Positions 21,662 through 34,200 of a stretch of DNA of 64,000 nt are shown piece by piece. A model generated the notes under the pieces. That model did no database searches, was not told the DNA's origin, and saw nothing but the letters and a program-made list of their open reading frames with translations. Every line of letters starts with the position of its first letter. The first letter of the stretch is position 1. Made by a program: the position numbers and the translations under genes. The DNA comes from Cymbomonas tetramitiformis (lineage: Eukaryota; Chlorophyta; Pyramimonadophyceae; Pyramimonadales; Pyramimonadaceae): positions 1 through 64,000 of the forward strand of contig LGRX02035299.1 in assembly GCA_001247695.2 (NCBI GenBank). The letters are read 5' to 3'.

Positions 21662-23366
21662 ATGGTAGCACTGAGCGGCGTGTCACTCGTGGCTTTCAGG
21701 TGGAAGGAGGAGCAAGGGGTTGGTACCGAGGCTGACTTACTTGACATTGTCCCTCTGCTGAAGACGGATGCAGATGAACCATACTCTGAGCCCCAACCAT
21801 TGGATAAGGATCTTGCCCATGACTCCCTCACTGCAAGAGCCCTCGAGGAGGGCGATGCTGCGGACAAAGATGTCGAGAAGAGCCTTGAACTTTACTTTTT
21901 TTTCGTGTTGCTAGGCCTCGGCTCGGTGCTTCCGTCGTTCGTGTTAGCCTCTGCTGTGGATTATTTCACCACAGTAATTGACAGGAAATCTATCAACTTC
22001 GAAATTAACGTAGCATACAATGGATCTCTATTCTTGACCACCGTCTTCAGCCTGTTTTACCTGCCACGTGGGGCTTTCGTTCCACGGTGCATCTCAGGTG
22101 AGTGCGGTCTTCAGCATCCCTTGGCCTGCACGTTCTGCACATTGAGACCATACAATCCCATACAGTCAGCTCGAACAATATTTCTCCCTTTATTCTCGGC
22201 CAAGCATCTTTGCATGTGATCTCTCGCCCGTGGATGCTGGTATACGATTGTCCTTGTATCGTATTTGCAATTTTCTCAGAGCGTGTGTCCCGATGATGCA
22301 AGTGGCTGCATTCTCCTATTGGCAGCACTACTAGGGTGTGATAGGGTGTGTCTTATTTGGGCACTTGTACACGAGTTGAATTTCCCGGCTGTGTTTCTGG
22401 TGATTCTCACACGCAGGCTTCGCTGTGATGGCATTTTGCTTCGTTGCGATCCCCGCCCTTGAATGGCTACGTGCTTATGGAGGAAGCGATACGCTGGTTT
22501 GGAATCTGCTGATGGGAAACATCGTTATTTTGGGAGCTGCTGACTCGTTCGCTCAAACGCCACTGTTTGCCCTCACCGGTTCGGCCTTTCCGCCAAGTTG
22601 CACCAGGGCTCTTATGGCCGGTGTGGCGCTGTGTGGAACGACGATGACTGCCGCCCGAATATGTACAAAATCCACAACTTCGGATGTCCAGTACTCGAGT
22701 TACGCATTCTTTACGTTGTCGAGCTTGATTTGCTTCGCCTGTGGCACGGGTGTATATTATGGCTCGCAGAGCCACCCGATGTTCAAACGGGGCCTCCAGC
22801 TGGCTAACAGGCTTGCAGAGCAGCAAAATGCTGAGCTGGACGCTGCGGCCACGAGAGCGCAGGTGTTCCAGGTACTACAACTCCGAGCTGTGCAAGTGAC
22901 TTCCTCGATGTTGGTGGTGGTGCAAGCCCAAGAGTTTCTTGTCATACCCTCCGTCATCGCACTTGCACACGACTTTATTGGCAATGGGTGGTATGTTATT
23001 TACGCAATTTTATCCTTCAACTTGGGTGATCTGACTGGGCGAGGGCTTCTTGCTTCGTATTGGCCCTGTCCAATTCGTTATGTTTGCAGTGGCATTCTCC
23101 TGCGCGTTGGTCTTTTAGTGGCAATCTGCCTGTGCATCCCTCCTCATGGCCCATTGGCACACCTGGCTTGGCCATTTATGATATTTACCTGTCTATTAGG
23201 AATCACGACAGGATACCTGGCCACTTCTGTTATATCTATTGCACCGACACTTGTTGAAGCCAAGGATCGTGAGCTCACAGCGCACATTTCGATCCTATCA
23301 ATATTTCTTGGTTTGGTTACTGGCAGTGCATTGAGCTTCGTCATCAAGGGTCTTTTGGGTCACTGA
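21662..23366 (+). CDS. Equilibrative nucleoside transporter (ENT/SLC29 family)
   Basis: There are two exons, 21662-22097 and 22417-23366. The donor CAG|GTGAGT and acceptor CGCAG|GC join phase 1 to phase 1 to give a 461-residue protein, the usual size for the family. After an acidic N-terminal tail comes TM1 (YFFFVLLGLGSVLPSFVLAS), the typical ENT opening. The middle carries the Gly-rich helices (GNIVILGAADSFAQTPLF). A hydrophilic loop (RLAEQQNAELDAAATRAQVF) precedes the C-terminal helices. The last two end in the ENT-like DRELTAH and GLVTGSALSF. ENTs move nucleosides or bases down gradients across the plasma or vacuolar membrane; substrate is not deducible. The first in-frame codon after an AG at 21640 is GTG, so an upstream exon is possible. 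I chose the ATG at 21662. Confidence 0.9.
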
Positions 23367-24249
23367 AGACTAATTTAAAGCAACTTGGCCTCGATCATAG
23401 GCATAGTTGAATGAGATTAATATTTCTTTGTTCCAGTAGACAATCATTATGAAATAGCATGCAGCAACCTGGACAACGTTGTTATTTTTACCTACTCTCC
23501 AATATAATAGCATGCTTCCCATGCTCGATGCAGAACACCTTTCCATTCGATTGCACTGCAATATAATGCGTGCACGTACATACGGTTTATAAATACGGAC
23601 AGTGTTCAGATAATTAATCAAGGTATACGATGACGCGGTTTACTGCCAGGTAGTGTTGCACTAGTGCTTTATGGGCGAGTCTCTATATTTCATGCCCAAA
23701 AGTTTATTATTAGATATTTTTGAAAAACGATGTGCATGACATCTAGAAGAAAGTGCTTCGAACATAAGAGTTTGTTGAGACTTATTTGTCATAAGGTAGG
23801 GCCTCCTGATAAAATACCGGTACGGTGCGAAACGCGGGGAAGCCGAGGCGGACGCAACAGCAGGTTTCAGGTAACAAGCAGACAGGCAGGTGCATTTTTC
23901 ACAAATACGTATTTCATAAATATGCATAGCTTAATAGACATTTTTAGAACATATTGCGATTTCAAAATAACTACGTGCACACGGCTAGATCCGCGAAATG
24001 CCCTCAACGTGGAAAGGGAGTCGCTGCATCAACGCGCAACGCCCGTCGTATGGGTGTACCCTGGCGGACTCCTCCTACAAGGAAAACGCGAGTCTGCGCA
24101 ATACGGCGGGGATGACGGTGAAGCTGATTTCGTTGAGTGCGGCGTGGTACTTGTTGTACGCATGCTCCAGGTCCAGAAGTCTTTCGAACGTTATTGGCAT
24201 GCGCATGCAGTGTGAGATATCGGCATCGTAGATGTGATGAGATCTCAGC
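23367..24249. other. No gene seen
   Basis: AT-rich 3' flank of the transporter gene. No polyadenylation signal is certain. From about 24240 a ~34-bp unit containing CAGCGTGTATCATGCCAAC recurs two to three times at the edge of the hAT relic. Confidence 0.5.
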
Positions 24250-24753
24250 GTGTATCATGCCAACATCGCCATCACTCGCAGCGTGTATCATGCCAACAAC
24301 GCCACCAATCGCAGCGTATATCCTGCTACTGCCGACGAAAAGGTTCCGCTCGCCACCAAACGGGCGTGCGCTAGTATGGGCATCGGCAGGTTTGAGGAAA
24401 CTGTTGCTGGTAAGGACACCAGCGATACCGTGGCGGGATCCGTTCACGCCGCAGGGTCCGATAATGTTGCCAACGTTGTCAGTGGGTGGACTTGCTTCGA
24501 TGGCTTCGAGTGCAACTGCCACACACTAGCGCTTGTTTCGAAGGCATTTATGGAGATCTCTGGAGTGGACGCAGTGTTCAGAAAGTTGCGTGGCATGTCG
24601 ACGCACTTCAACCACAGCGTCCTCCGGCGGAACCTTTTGCACGACTGCCAAGGCACGTATGGTCTGAACAGCAGAGATCGACGAGTTTGCAATCTACATT
24701 TCTATGCCGCGGCCATATTGTCCGAAGCGTCCTCTGAAATGATGGTCAGATAG
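24250..24753 (+). pseudogene. hAT-family transposase relic
   Basis: The frame contains GSDNVANVVSGW, then CNCHTLALVSKAFME, then VFRKLRGMSTHFNHSVLRR. In hAT transposases the order is TDN..NM, C-AHTLNLVVKD and V..L...V.HF..S, which covers the second catalytic Asp region. No N-terminal BED finger or C-terminal dimerisation domain is present, and the frame starts in tandem-repeat DNA. It is a short fragment, dead. Confidence 0.65.
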
Positions 24754-25207
24754 GAAAGGAAATCTGCAGAACATATTCAAGATCACTCGACCGTTCCTAG
24801 CACCTCCTGCCTGCAAGCACTGGCGGAATAGTCTTTCGGGGCATAGGCAAGGAAAGGATGCTGTAACTCTGTCGTATACTAGGCGGGTCGATCTCAAAAA
24901 GAGATCTCCACTAGGCCATCTGACCGTAGGATCATGTGCGCGACAGTACTTCGCTTTTTGCATCCCACCATGCCATACCATAACGCGTGGGTGGCGTCGC
25001 GGTAAATGTACGCGACTGCAGTGGCACTGTCATCGTTAGCGTCTGGCGATCGTGAGATCGGAAGTTCGTCCGTGTCGCCCGTTGGGATTCGCGCTTTGCT
25101 GCTGCTGCTGCTGCTGCTGATTAAGTAAGTAAGTAATTTGGCCAGGTTCCAAATCATAAAGAGCAGAGGTTCAACAATATATACTCTCTCAACAACGAAT
25201 CAATAGG

Positions 25208-25223
25208 CCCTACAAATTTTGGA
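25208..25223 (+). repeat. Left terminal inverted repeat of the CACTA-type element
   Basis: CCCTACAAATTTTGGA, preceded by target duplication AGG. A subterminal GTAC-motif array begins immediately inside. Confidence 0.8.
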
Positions 25224-25233
25224 AACCCCAGTG

Positions 25234-26275
25234 CATATGTACCCGACATGTACCGGGGACGTGTACCCAACGTGTACCCAGTGTGTACCCAGCGTGCACC
25301 CAGCGTGTACCCAGCGTGTACCCAACGTGTACGAAAACAGTAAAAAACGGGGTCTGGTACATGCTGGGTACACGTGTACTCTACCTTGTACCTACGTGTA
25401 CTTGCTCGCGGCGCGGCATATGTACCCGGCATGTACCCACGGCAGAGTACATGCTGGGTGCATGCGTTCGTGTATGTACCTTTTGCCGCATGCGCATGTA
25501 CCCGGTGTGTACGCATTTACGGGTACATGTGTACCGCATATGTACTCAGGTTACCGTTGGATGTTACCGTTGGATGTTACCGTTGGATGTTACCGTTGGG
25601 ACACCCGGGGTACATTATGGGTACATATGTACTTGGCCCAGGTACATATGTACTTATTGATATAAACATGCCTGGTGTTTACGTACCCAACATGTACCCA
25701 CGCATCAGGTACATGCCGGGTATGCGTGTACGCGGGTTAGGTACACATGTACGTATTAATACTAACATAATTGGTGCATATGTACCCCGCATGTTCAATT
25801 AAGTGAGGTACATGCCAAGTGCGCATGTACGCAGGCCAGGTACATATGTACTTATTGATATTACATGACTAGTGCACATATACCCTGCATGTACCTTTAA
25901 TTGAGGTACATGCCGGGTACACATGTACGCAGGCCAGGTACATATGTACCTATTGAGTTTAACATACACGGTACACATGTACCCCGCATGTACCTTTGAT
26001 TGAGGTGCATCCTGGGTACGCATGTACGCAGGCCGGGGACATATGTACTTATTGATATTAACATCCATGGTGCACATGTACCCTGCATGTACCTGTTATT
26101 GAAGTACATGTCGGGTATACATGTACGCAGGCCAGGTACATATGCACTAGGCATGCACCAGATAATGCATTTGTATGCGTATTTATCGGGTACATATGTA
26201 CCCAGTATGCACTACAAGGGAAAACATTGTGGGTGCACTTGCACCAGGCATGCACTTCAGCACAGCAGTAAGTAA
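25234..26275. repeat. Left subterminal array of GTAC-centred palindromic motifs
   Basis: Dense copies of motifs such as GTACATATGTAC, GTACACATGTAC and GGTACATGCCGGGTAC occur in both orientations, often as head-to-head pairs 15-30 bp apart. At about 25549-25600 a 13-bp unit (GATGTTACCGTTG) repeats four times. In CACTA elements, subterminal repeats bind the element's own accessory protein; that role here is inferred. Confidence 0.8.
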
Positions 26276-26318
26276 AGCAAGCTTAGTTTATTTACATATC
26301 TATTTACAATGTTCTATT

Positions 26319-28501
26319 CTATTTTCTACATCCCCTTTTCTTTTTCGCCGGCTGCTCCTCTGGCAGCTTGTCCGCGCTCCTCTTGCCCTTCGAAATGCGG
26401 GAGACGGCGGGAGCATCGTCGACGGCGGGAGCATCGTCGACGGCGGGAGCATCTTCACCGGCTTTCATGCCGATCATCTTGTCCCGATTCTTCTCGGCTT
26501 TTTTGACCCACTCCTTCGGGCCTCCAGAAAAATAAAAAGGAAGGTCCACGTCCTTTTTTTTCGTGGTTTCGTCCTCCACGAAGCGGTGGATACAAAATTG
26601 TTGGGGGACACAAATGTCCCCCACGGCCACCACGCCGTTGTGGAGCTCATTCACCACTTCAGGATCGGAGACCTTTGCCGTGACCCCCAGCTTCTCAGCA
26701 GTCTCCGTAGCTAAAGCCTGCATGGCTGAGGTCGCATGCGGGAGGAGGTCCGGGTCGAGCAAGGTCCAATGGGCCTCCAACACCTACGCGTAAAACAAAC
26801 AGTGCAAAAGTCAGACATAGTACGCATGTACCGAGCCTGTACTGCAAAGTAACACGAAGGGGGTACAAGTGTACTGGGTATGTACCTTTAAGGACACCCA
26901 CCCATCGGGGAGGCCACCCTCCACCACCGCCTCCAGATGCTTGACCTTGGTGCCTTTCTCGTTGTCAAGCACCATGGCCGTCACCAGGGGGGTGTGGAGG
27001 AGTGGGCCGTGCGGCTTGTCCTCGGAGTACCAAACGGTGTCGTCGATGTCAACACCACCCCCCTCCCACCGCTTCTCCTCGGCCTCCACCTCCCACCGTG
27101 CACCGCATGCCATCAGGCAGACGATGTCCCCTATCTCCAAGGGGACCAAATCCTGCTGGACATACGCATCTTTGGCTACTTGAGCTTCAGCTTGAGCTTC
27201 ACCATCCTCCTCCTCCTCCTCGCTCTCCTCGTCCGCCCCCTCAACCGCCGTCCCCTTCCCCTTCCCCTCCTCGACCCCCTTCTTCTTGCCTGAAGATCGG
27301 GCTGGGTCAACCTCCTCTTCCTCCTCCTCCTCCTCGTGCCCCTCCAGTAAGTCCCTCAATATGAGGGACTTCAGCTCTGCTCAAGACACAAAAGCAATCA
27401 GTTGGCAAGCGGGTTGAATGCTACCTCTGACAACAGGTATATACCGGGTACACGTGTACCTAGACTGTACTACTCGACAGAGGTAGCATATGCATAAGGC
27501 AAACAAAGAAGCAAAAAACAAGAAATGGGATGCAATACCTTTGGAGGGGTACTCGGGGAGGGGTTCCTTCCCCATCTCCTTCAGGGCCGCCACGATCTCG
27601 GGGTTGGTGGGCCCGTGCTTGCCCTCGCACTCCACCACCACCTTCCACGTGGAGAAGGGGTGGTGGGCGATTTGGCACCTCCACCGATTGGAGGGTTTGT
27701 TGCGGGTCCACCTCCCCCAACGCGTGCGCCTTTTGAGGGCGGACGTCATCTGGGTGAGCTTGGTGCCGTGCCCCCCCCCAATGAGAGCCGCGGTCAACGG
27801 CATTTTCTTCCGACATGCGTCGACGAACAGGGCCTTTGCGGAAAGCTGGGATTTTATGGGCTTCCAGGGGTCGAGCTTTCCAGTGCTAATGAGATCGCCT
27901 GCGAAAGAAAGATGCTTACTAGTTAATAAAACAACGCGGATGTACCTACCTCTGACTGCAGGTACACGCTGGGTACACAGCAGGCACACGCCGTACGCCC
28001 TCCGGTGTGTGTAGGGTGCACGTGGACTTAGAGCGCACAACCTTGCAAAGACACATAAGGTACACGCGCACCCACGCAGTACAAAAAAAAGGAAGGAAGT
28101 TGCTAATTAATTAGCCATTTCTTACCGAAGATGAGCCTGCGCGTTTCGCAGGCGGAGCCCAATTCCATCTCTTGAGCGCCGCTTAACACAGCCACGCCAA
28201 GTTCGGCCTTCTCGCCGCGCCTCACGTTCAACGTTTTTAAATTACTTTTTATTTTGGAGGTGTGGGCGATCGGCTCATCCCGATGCCCTTTTCGGGCGCC
28301 CTTCGCCACCTTCTTCCCCCGTTTTTTTCGAGGGGATTCCTCCTCGTCCTCCGTCTCCTCGTCCTCACTATCTGAAAAACACGCCATTGCGGCGGCTTTG
28401 CTAAGGTACGTTTCGTACCTTTCCTTGGTGAATTTCTTTTGGTTGCCTTTGCACCAAGCCTTGAACTCGTGCTGATCCATGATTGCTTTGCTCTTTCCCA
28501 T
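26319..28501 (-). CDS. Element-encoded accessory protein, four exons (TnpA-like by position)
   Basis: Exons on minus are 28501-28126, 27898-27539, 27376-26886 and 26783-26319. Every junction has GT-AG ends (for example CTTCG|GTAAG and TTTCGCAG|GC) and matching phase, giving 563 residues from the ATG at 28501. The N-terminus (MDQHEFKAWCKGNQKKFTKE) is charged, then come acidic DSEDEETEDEEE and basic KKRGKK tracts, suggesting nuclear location. Exon 3 holds a poly-Glu tract. Exon 4 has a three-fold DDAPAV repeat and a basic KKKRG tail. No known domain is recognised. It is divergent from the transposase gene inside the same element, which is why a TnpA-like, motif-binding role is proposed. The stop is TAG. 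The open frame extends upstream to 28831 without an ATG and may be 5' leader. Confidence 0.7.
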
Positions 28502-28740
28502 GTTTAGGCTGGCGCTGGTGCTGATTTTTACGGTGGTGTGCGTGGTATTGGATTTTAAGTTAACTTGGGTGGTAAGCGCCGCATCTCTTTCAAAATCCGT
28601 ACTTGAAGCGTACACACGCACCACCCTCGCTGCGGACCGTGTCTTGGTCAACAGTTTCGTCGACACCTTCGTACCGAGTTCGTACCGCACGAAAAATTCG
28701 AGTCCGTACCGTTCGAAAAATCCGACGATAGCAGTCTGGA

Positions 28741-28821
28741 GCTGTCGTAGCCGAGTGGTGGGGATGACCTGTTGCCCGGTCTTCGGGCCGTGAGGCGGCG
28801 GTTCAAACTCGCCGTGGGGCT
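28741..28821 (+). other. tRNA-like sequence (possible decayed tRNA or pol III box pair)
   Basis: TAGCCGAGTGG fits the A box / D arm of Leu- or Ser-type tRNAs. GGCGGTTCAAACTCGCC folds as a 5-bp T arm with a TTCAAAC loop. Between them GCCCGGTCTTCGGGC can form a long variable-arm-like hairpin. The acceptor strands do not pair well and no clear anticodon arm is seen. It is therefore at best a relic or tRNA-derived fragment, located in the leader of the accessory gene. Confidence 0.3.
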
Positions 28822-28831
28822 GATGCGACAC

Positions 28832-29975
28832 GAGCCGAACGACGTGTAGTGATCGGGCGCCAATAGGAGCTAATGACGCTGGCGTCTTTAATTAAGGCCC
28901 TTCAGACGCCATACCCTTTTTCGATTTGCAGTCTGGAGTTTGTATGGGGCCCAGATTTTTCCTGCCTTTGATCCACAGGTGGGAAATCGTTTTTCGCGAT
29001 CACGGTGACACTGACCCCGTCGAATTTCGTGCTTGTAAGTTTTTTGACACCCCTTCCTCATCAGGTATCTTTCGTCCCGTTCGATTCGCTATCGAGCGGT
29101 GCAGCTTTTCTCTGAAAATTTTCGCGGGTTGGGGATCGCAGGCACGCAGGTGACGTACGTATCGATCGCGATCGTCATCGATTATTCCACCCCACCGCTC
29201 TACTCGGGCGGTCATCCTAATTGAGGTACGATTTTCTCTCTCTGTTCCTTTTTTTTTTTGTGCAACACGTTTGCCCATTTTTCGTGCAACTAAAATGTTT
29301 TTCGGGCTCGTCGTGCACTCGATTATTTTTTGCGCTCGTCGTGCGCTTTAAAATGAGGCCAACTTGTTTTTGGGGGGTTTGGTGACTTTTTTTGCGTTTT
29401 GGTGATTTTCGCTTGGGTACACGTGCGCCTGGGTTGTACCTGAAGCTGTCGGGAAAAGTGTAAATTGTACTCGCATGCACTTGCATATACCAAACCTGAG
29501 TACATATGTTATTTCTGCACCCAACTTTGGCTTCATTCTTGTACTTGCTCGCGGCGGATTTTAGTAACGGGATGGTTCATGTATACCCTAATTGTACCCA
29601 ACATCCGCCGCGAGCAAGTACACAATAGTACAAGAATGAAGTTTAAGTTGGGTGCAGAAATAACACATGTACCCAAAATTTACGTTCGGGTACATGCAGA
29701 GTACATCATTTGCGTACTGATAAGGTCCCTATGTACATGAAACGTACGGTGATAGTACATATGCGGTACACATGTAACCGTCTATGCGTACATGCCGGAT
29801 ACACGTGTACCTTTACCTTGTACCCAACGTGTACTTGCTCGCGGCGCGGCATGCGTACCCGGAATGTACTCGCCGCCGGGTACATGCCGGGTACATGCGT
29901 CCGTGTATGTACCTTATGCCGCCTAATACATGTTCGGTACGTATGTACCCGCAATGTCTTCCCGTATGCAGATCC
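28832..29975. other. Divergent intergenic/promoter region of the CACTA-type element
   Basis: It lies between the two divergent genes. It includes CGATCGCGATCG-type palindromes (~29160), repeated CTCGTCGTGC words (~29305-29345), a T-rich tract, then GTAC motifs from ~29415. A pair of near-identical CGCCGCGAGCAAGTAC words sits in opposite orientation near 29540 and 29605. It is expected to hold promoters for both genes; no specific box is certain. Confidence 0.5.
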
Positions 29976-30848
29976 ATGCGACATGGGCAGGAGCGTCGGG
30001 GACGCCCTCGGTATCTTCGCCCGGCCCCGGCGCATGCATGGCGACAACACGGTCGACAACGACCCGTTCACGACACCGACGATGTCGATGCAAGGTGCGT
30101 TCTTCCCTTCATAAAGTAATGCGTGCACCCCGGGTACGCGTGCACCTTACCGTTCTTCAGTTGGTACATGGCCGGTGTGACGTCGGTACATACGTACCGG
30201 ACACTTACGCATGAAGGTGAAACGAAATATGCCGGAAATTCTTGCTTATGGTCACAATGTGCGCCGGAGGCCCTGCCAAAAATTTTATTTTGCGTGGGCG
30301 CGTCGTGTGGGAATGCCTTAGTGGGAGAATGTGTCCGCATTCACCGTACACGCTCGGTACACATGTACCCACGTCGTACCATTGTGATTATTCCCGGGTG
30401 CATGTGTACCGATAATGTACCGACTGACTGTGCTTCGCAGGAACGTGCGTGGCGAGCGTCGTGTACCTCAACAATCCGACCTAAACCACTGGGTCGTGGC
30501 TGGGGGACCGCGTGCACGTGGCCGCCGCCTTCACGTGGACGCGGCTTTATTACAATCAACCACAACAAATAGCTCCGCATGGGAGTCCGAGTTTTGGGAG
30601 GGAGAACGTTCCGGGGACGTGGGATGCGATGTAGCGGAGAGATTATTTTATCGCCAAGGACGTGGTGATGATCGTGCATCTTCCGCGTGGCCTTGGCTGT
30701 CTGCCCTGCCGGAAAATCCTTCCATACATCTCACTGCCGGTGCTCCCGCACCGGAAGGCTCGGCGGTTGTCGAGGAAATAACCGACGCCGTATGCGGCAC
30801 CATTACCGACGGCGATCCTTCAACTGGGGTGGATATTGGCATGGCATG
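29976..30848 (+). pseudogene. Possible 5' exons of the transposase gene, reading frame doubtful
   Basis: Two candidate exons, 29976-30094 and 30441-30848, have GT-AG borders and join in phase with each other and with the next exon at 31284. However, codon usage in the first exon and the first half of the second favours a different frame (...TCVASVVYLNNPT, then WLGDRVHVAAAFTW), and that frame is interrupted by TAA and TAG. The second half (VVEEITDAVCGTITDGD) favours the open frame. Either the region has decayed or its splicing is more complex than I can resolve. Confidence 0.35.
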
Positions 30849-30967
30849 GTGCGTTCTTACCCGTACATCAATCCCCGCTCGATCTCCATTTCCACGAATC
30901 CACGCAGGTTGATTGGGTTCGTTCTAGGCTCGTGCCATAATTATGGTGGATACCCACTAACCCTTTG

Positions 30968-31243
30968 GTACGTGTTGCGTACATGTGCACCCATGTGTGG
31001 TGCATCCACAGTGCATATGTACGGCACCTGGGAATCGTTGGGTGCATATGTACGGAGCAAAGACGCATGCAAGTGAAACAAAAGATGCCGGAAATCCCTT
31101 CTTATGGTTACCTTGTGCGCCGGAGGCCCTGCCAAAATTTTCATGTTCGCATACGAAAATTCATGTTGGCCCTGTCTTTCCATTGTACCGACATTGCTAG
31201 TATGGTCCTGTCAACGGGTACATGGACGGTACAAGTGCACTAG
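30968..31243 (+). repeat. Intron-borne repeat, copy A
   Basis: About 275 bp (TTGCGTACATGTGCACCCAT ... GTCAACGGGTACATGGACGGTAC) is nearly identical to 35596-35856, which lies in another intron of the same gene. A shorter related piece is at about 30205-30285. Shared words include AAACAAAAGATGCCGG and TGTGCGCCGGAG. Confidence 0.85.
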
Positions 31244-31283
31244 AGTTGTGGTACATCATTGGTACATGTGTACTGACGTACAG

Positions 31284-34200
31284 CTTCAACCTCCTTCCAA
31301 AACCCCTCCGCCTCATGTGCCACAGCCCGGTGGTTGACGACGAGACGGCGGCAGAGGCGGCGTTTGATAACGTACTTCGTAACACGATTGTGGAACATCG
31401 CCATGACATGGGTGAGTGGACGTGTGACTATTTGGATGACTATGCACGAGGATTTCCCGACCTCGACGTTAATCGTACCCAACACTTGAACGCGTTCTCC
31501 GCCGAAACAAAGTTCGCGGGCAAGTACTTCAGATGTGAGTCGACTGATGGCATAATACCGTTGCCGGACTTGATCGTGATGCAACAAGAAGTCGCCGATT
31601 GGGTACGCCATTGCTTACTGACGGGCTTCCAAGGGGTTCCGGTTAATTGGAATGATGACGATGAAGCCAGATGGGTTCTTTGCAAGGCACCCCCTCCCCC
31701 CCCGCCGAGGTGAGATTTCTTGCCCGTGCCGTCGAAGTAGTCTGCGGTGTGTTGTTAGTACATATGTACTGGACGTGCACACGTTTCACGGTACTCATGC
31801 GGTGCACACGTACCAAGATCGCACTGATATCGCGTACTCGCAAGGTACACGCGCACCCAGTGAGTTGATAACTTGTGTTTGAAACTCGATCCTTGGCCAC
31901 GCGGTGGTACCCACCCGCGTTGATGATCCCGCGCGCGTGGGTGCGAGGTGCTCGCAGAAGTACGCGGGACCGACCTCAGTTGATTCCTTGCAAATGCCTC
32001 AAATGCGATGGCAAGGAACTAGTGTCGTGGAGAACGTCGCTCCACCACGTCAACAAGTTCGGTCCGCGCATCACCTCGGCCGACGCCGTGATGGAGGACG
32101 GTGAAGCCGTGGCCAAGGAGACCCTGCGCACGGTCGACGCGGACGCCAAGGCGGACGTGGTGGCCGAAATGGAGGATGCCGACGACCCGCCGCCCCCCCC
32201 CGCCGAGGTGAGATTTCTTGCCCGTGCCGTCGAAGTAGTCTGCGGTGTGTTGTTAGTACATATGTACCGGACGTGCACACGTTTCACGGTACTCATGCGG
32301 TGCACACGTACCAAGATCGCACTGATATCGCGTACTCGCAAGGTACACGCGCACCCAGTGAGTTGATAACTTGTGTTTGAAACTCGATCCTTGGCCACGC
32401 GGTGGTACCCACCCGCGTTGATGATCCCGCGCGCGTGGGTGCGAGGTGCTCGCAGAAGTACGCGGGACCGACCTCAGTTGATTCCTTGCAAATGCCTCAA
32501 ATGCGATGGCAAGGAACTAGTGTCGTGGAGAACGTCGCTCCACCACGTCAACAAGTTCGGTCCGCGCATCACCTCGGCCGACGCCGTGATGGAGGACGGT
32601 GAAGCCGTGGCCAAGGAGACCCTGCGCACGGTCGACGCGGGCGCCAAGGCGGACGTGGTGGCCGAAATGGAGGATGCCGACGACCCGCCGCCCCCCCGCC
32701 GAGGTGAGATTTCTTGCCCGTGCCGTCGAAGTAGTCTACGGTGTGTTGTTGGTGCACGCGTACCGAACGTGCACGCATTTTACGGTACTCATGCGGTGCA
32801 CGTGTACCAGGATCGCACCGATATCGCATACTCGCAGGGTACATGCGTACCTGCCAGAGGGTAAGACATGTGTTTAAGATCCATCACGTGAGCGTGGGTG
32901 CAAGGTGCTCGCAGGGGAATCCTCGCAGGCGTCTCAAGACAACAAGGCGCCGTGGAGGTCGGGGCACGACAAAGGGATTGGCGCAAAACGCCATGTCCGT
33001 GCCTCCGATGCAAAGGATGCGTGAGGGTAAGTGTATGGACGATGCGTAGGCACAAAAGGATTTACGGATACGGCAAGGTTAATATACCCCCTCATCAGCA
33101 TGATCATCGTGAGCATCTGCCTCTCCGTCCCCCCGATTTCGAAATGCCGGCGGATGGCGCCGGGCCTTCGGGAATCGCGAAGAATTACGAGGGAGAGGCA
33201 CCCTTGCCGCCGATCCCTTTTGTACTCGCCGATGGAGAGACGCCCGCCGTCGCCGTTGAAGATGCGCCGGCACCCGTGGGTGATGACCTCCCTTATCTAC
33301 CCCCCGACGCCAATTTTGTCGTGAAGGTGGCCCTCCTCGATGGCACGGTGGTCGATGAAAGGACATATGCATGGGGAGATATGGTCGACATCCTTGACAA
33401 CATCGAGCACTCGAATCCCGCCTTATACCCGGGATGGATGCGAAATGGTTTCTACTACGATCTGGTAGCGGATGATGTTGAGATATCCCTTCATTACGGT
33501 TCGGAGATCTGGGACATTTCATTCCCCATCGATGAGTGCATGCTCGAAATTAGGGCACACCCGATTTTCGTGCAAGGGCGGCCTACGCCGATTGTCGACA
33601 CCTTTGTTGAGGCCCCCGTGGTTGAAGACGACAAGCTTGAGGACGACGTGCTTCAGGATGACGGCGGTCAGAGTGACATGGTGGGAGAGTTAATGCAAAA
33701 GCTTGCGGAAATGTGTCAGGTACGTGTTCACAAGCCATGATCCCTGGCGAGTAGTTCATGGTGGGTGCGCTTGCACCCGGTGTGTACCCGTGATAGTACA
33801 TTACGGGTACATATGACCCACTGAAGGGGTACATGCAACGTACATGCGTACCCCGCATGTGTATATATTGATGTTGACTTGTGTCCTAGGTCTTTGTTTT
33901 TGCAGGATGACGCGGGAAACGAGGACACAACCGTACTTCTTGTCTTGGAGTTGATTGAGTGGAACCTGACGCACAACCTTACCCAAGCTTCCTTAACGGA
34001 TTTGTTGACCATCCTTCGCGAGCGCCTTCCAAACTTATACCCCGGCGACACGCTCCCGAAAAGTTTCAACGCCGCGATTTCGCAATTCCAAGCGTTCGGG
34101 CTTCCGCATAAGATTGTGGACATATGCGTGAACGGCTGTTGCCGATTTGATGGGTCGAATGCTGGGTGCACCACATGCCCCAAATGTGGCGCGGATCGGT

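Noticed and set aside
30441..30690. TAA/TAG reassigned to glutamine
   Set aside because: The frame with these stops is only one short region. The accessory gene ends in TAG, and the transporter and transposase genes end in TGA. Decay or unseen splicing is simpler.
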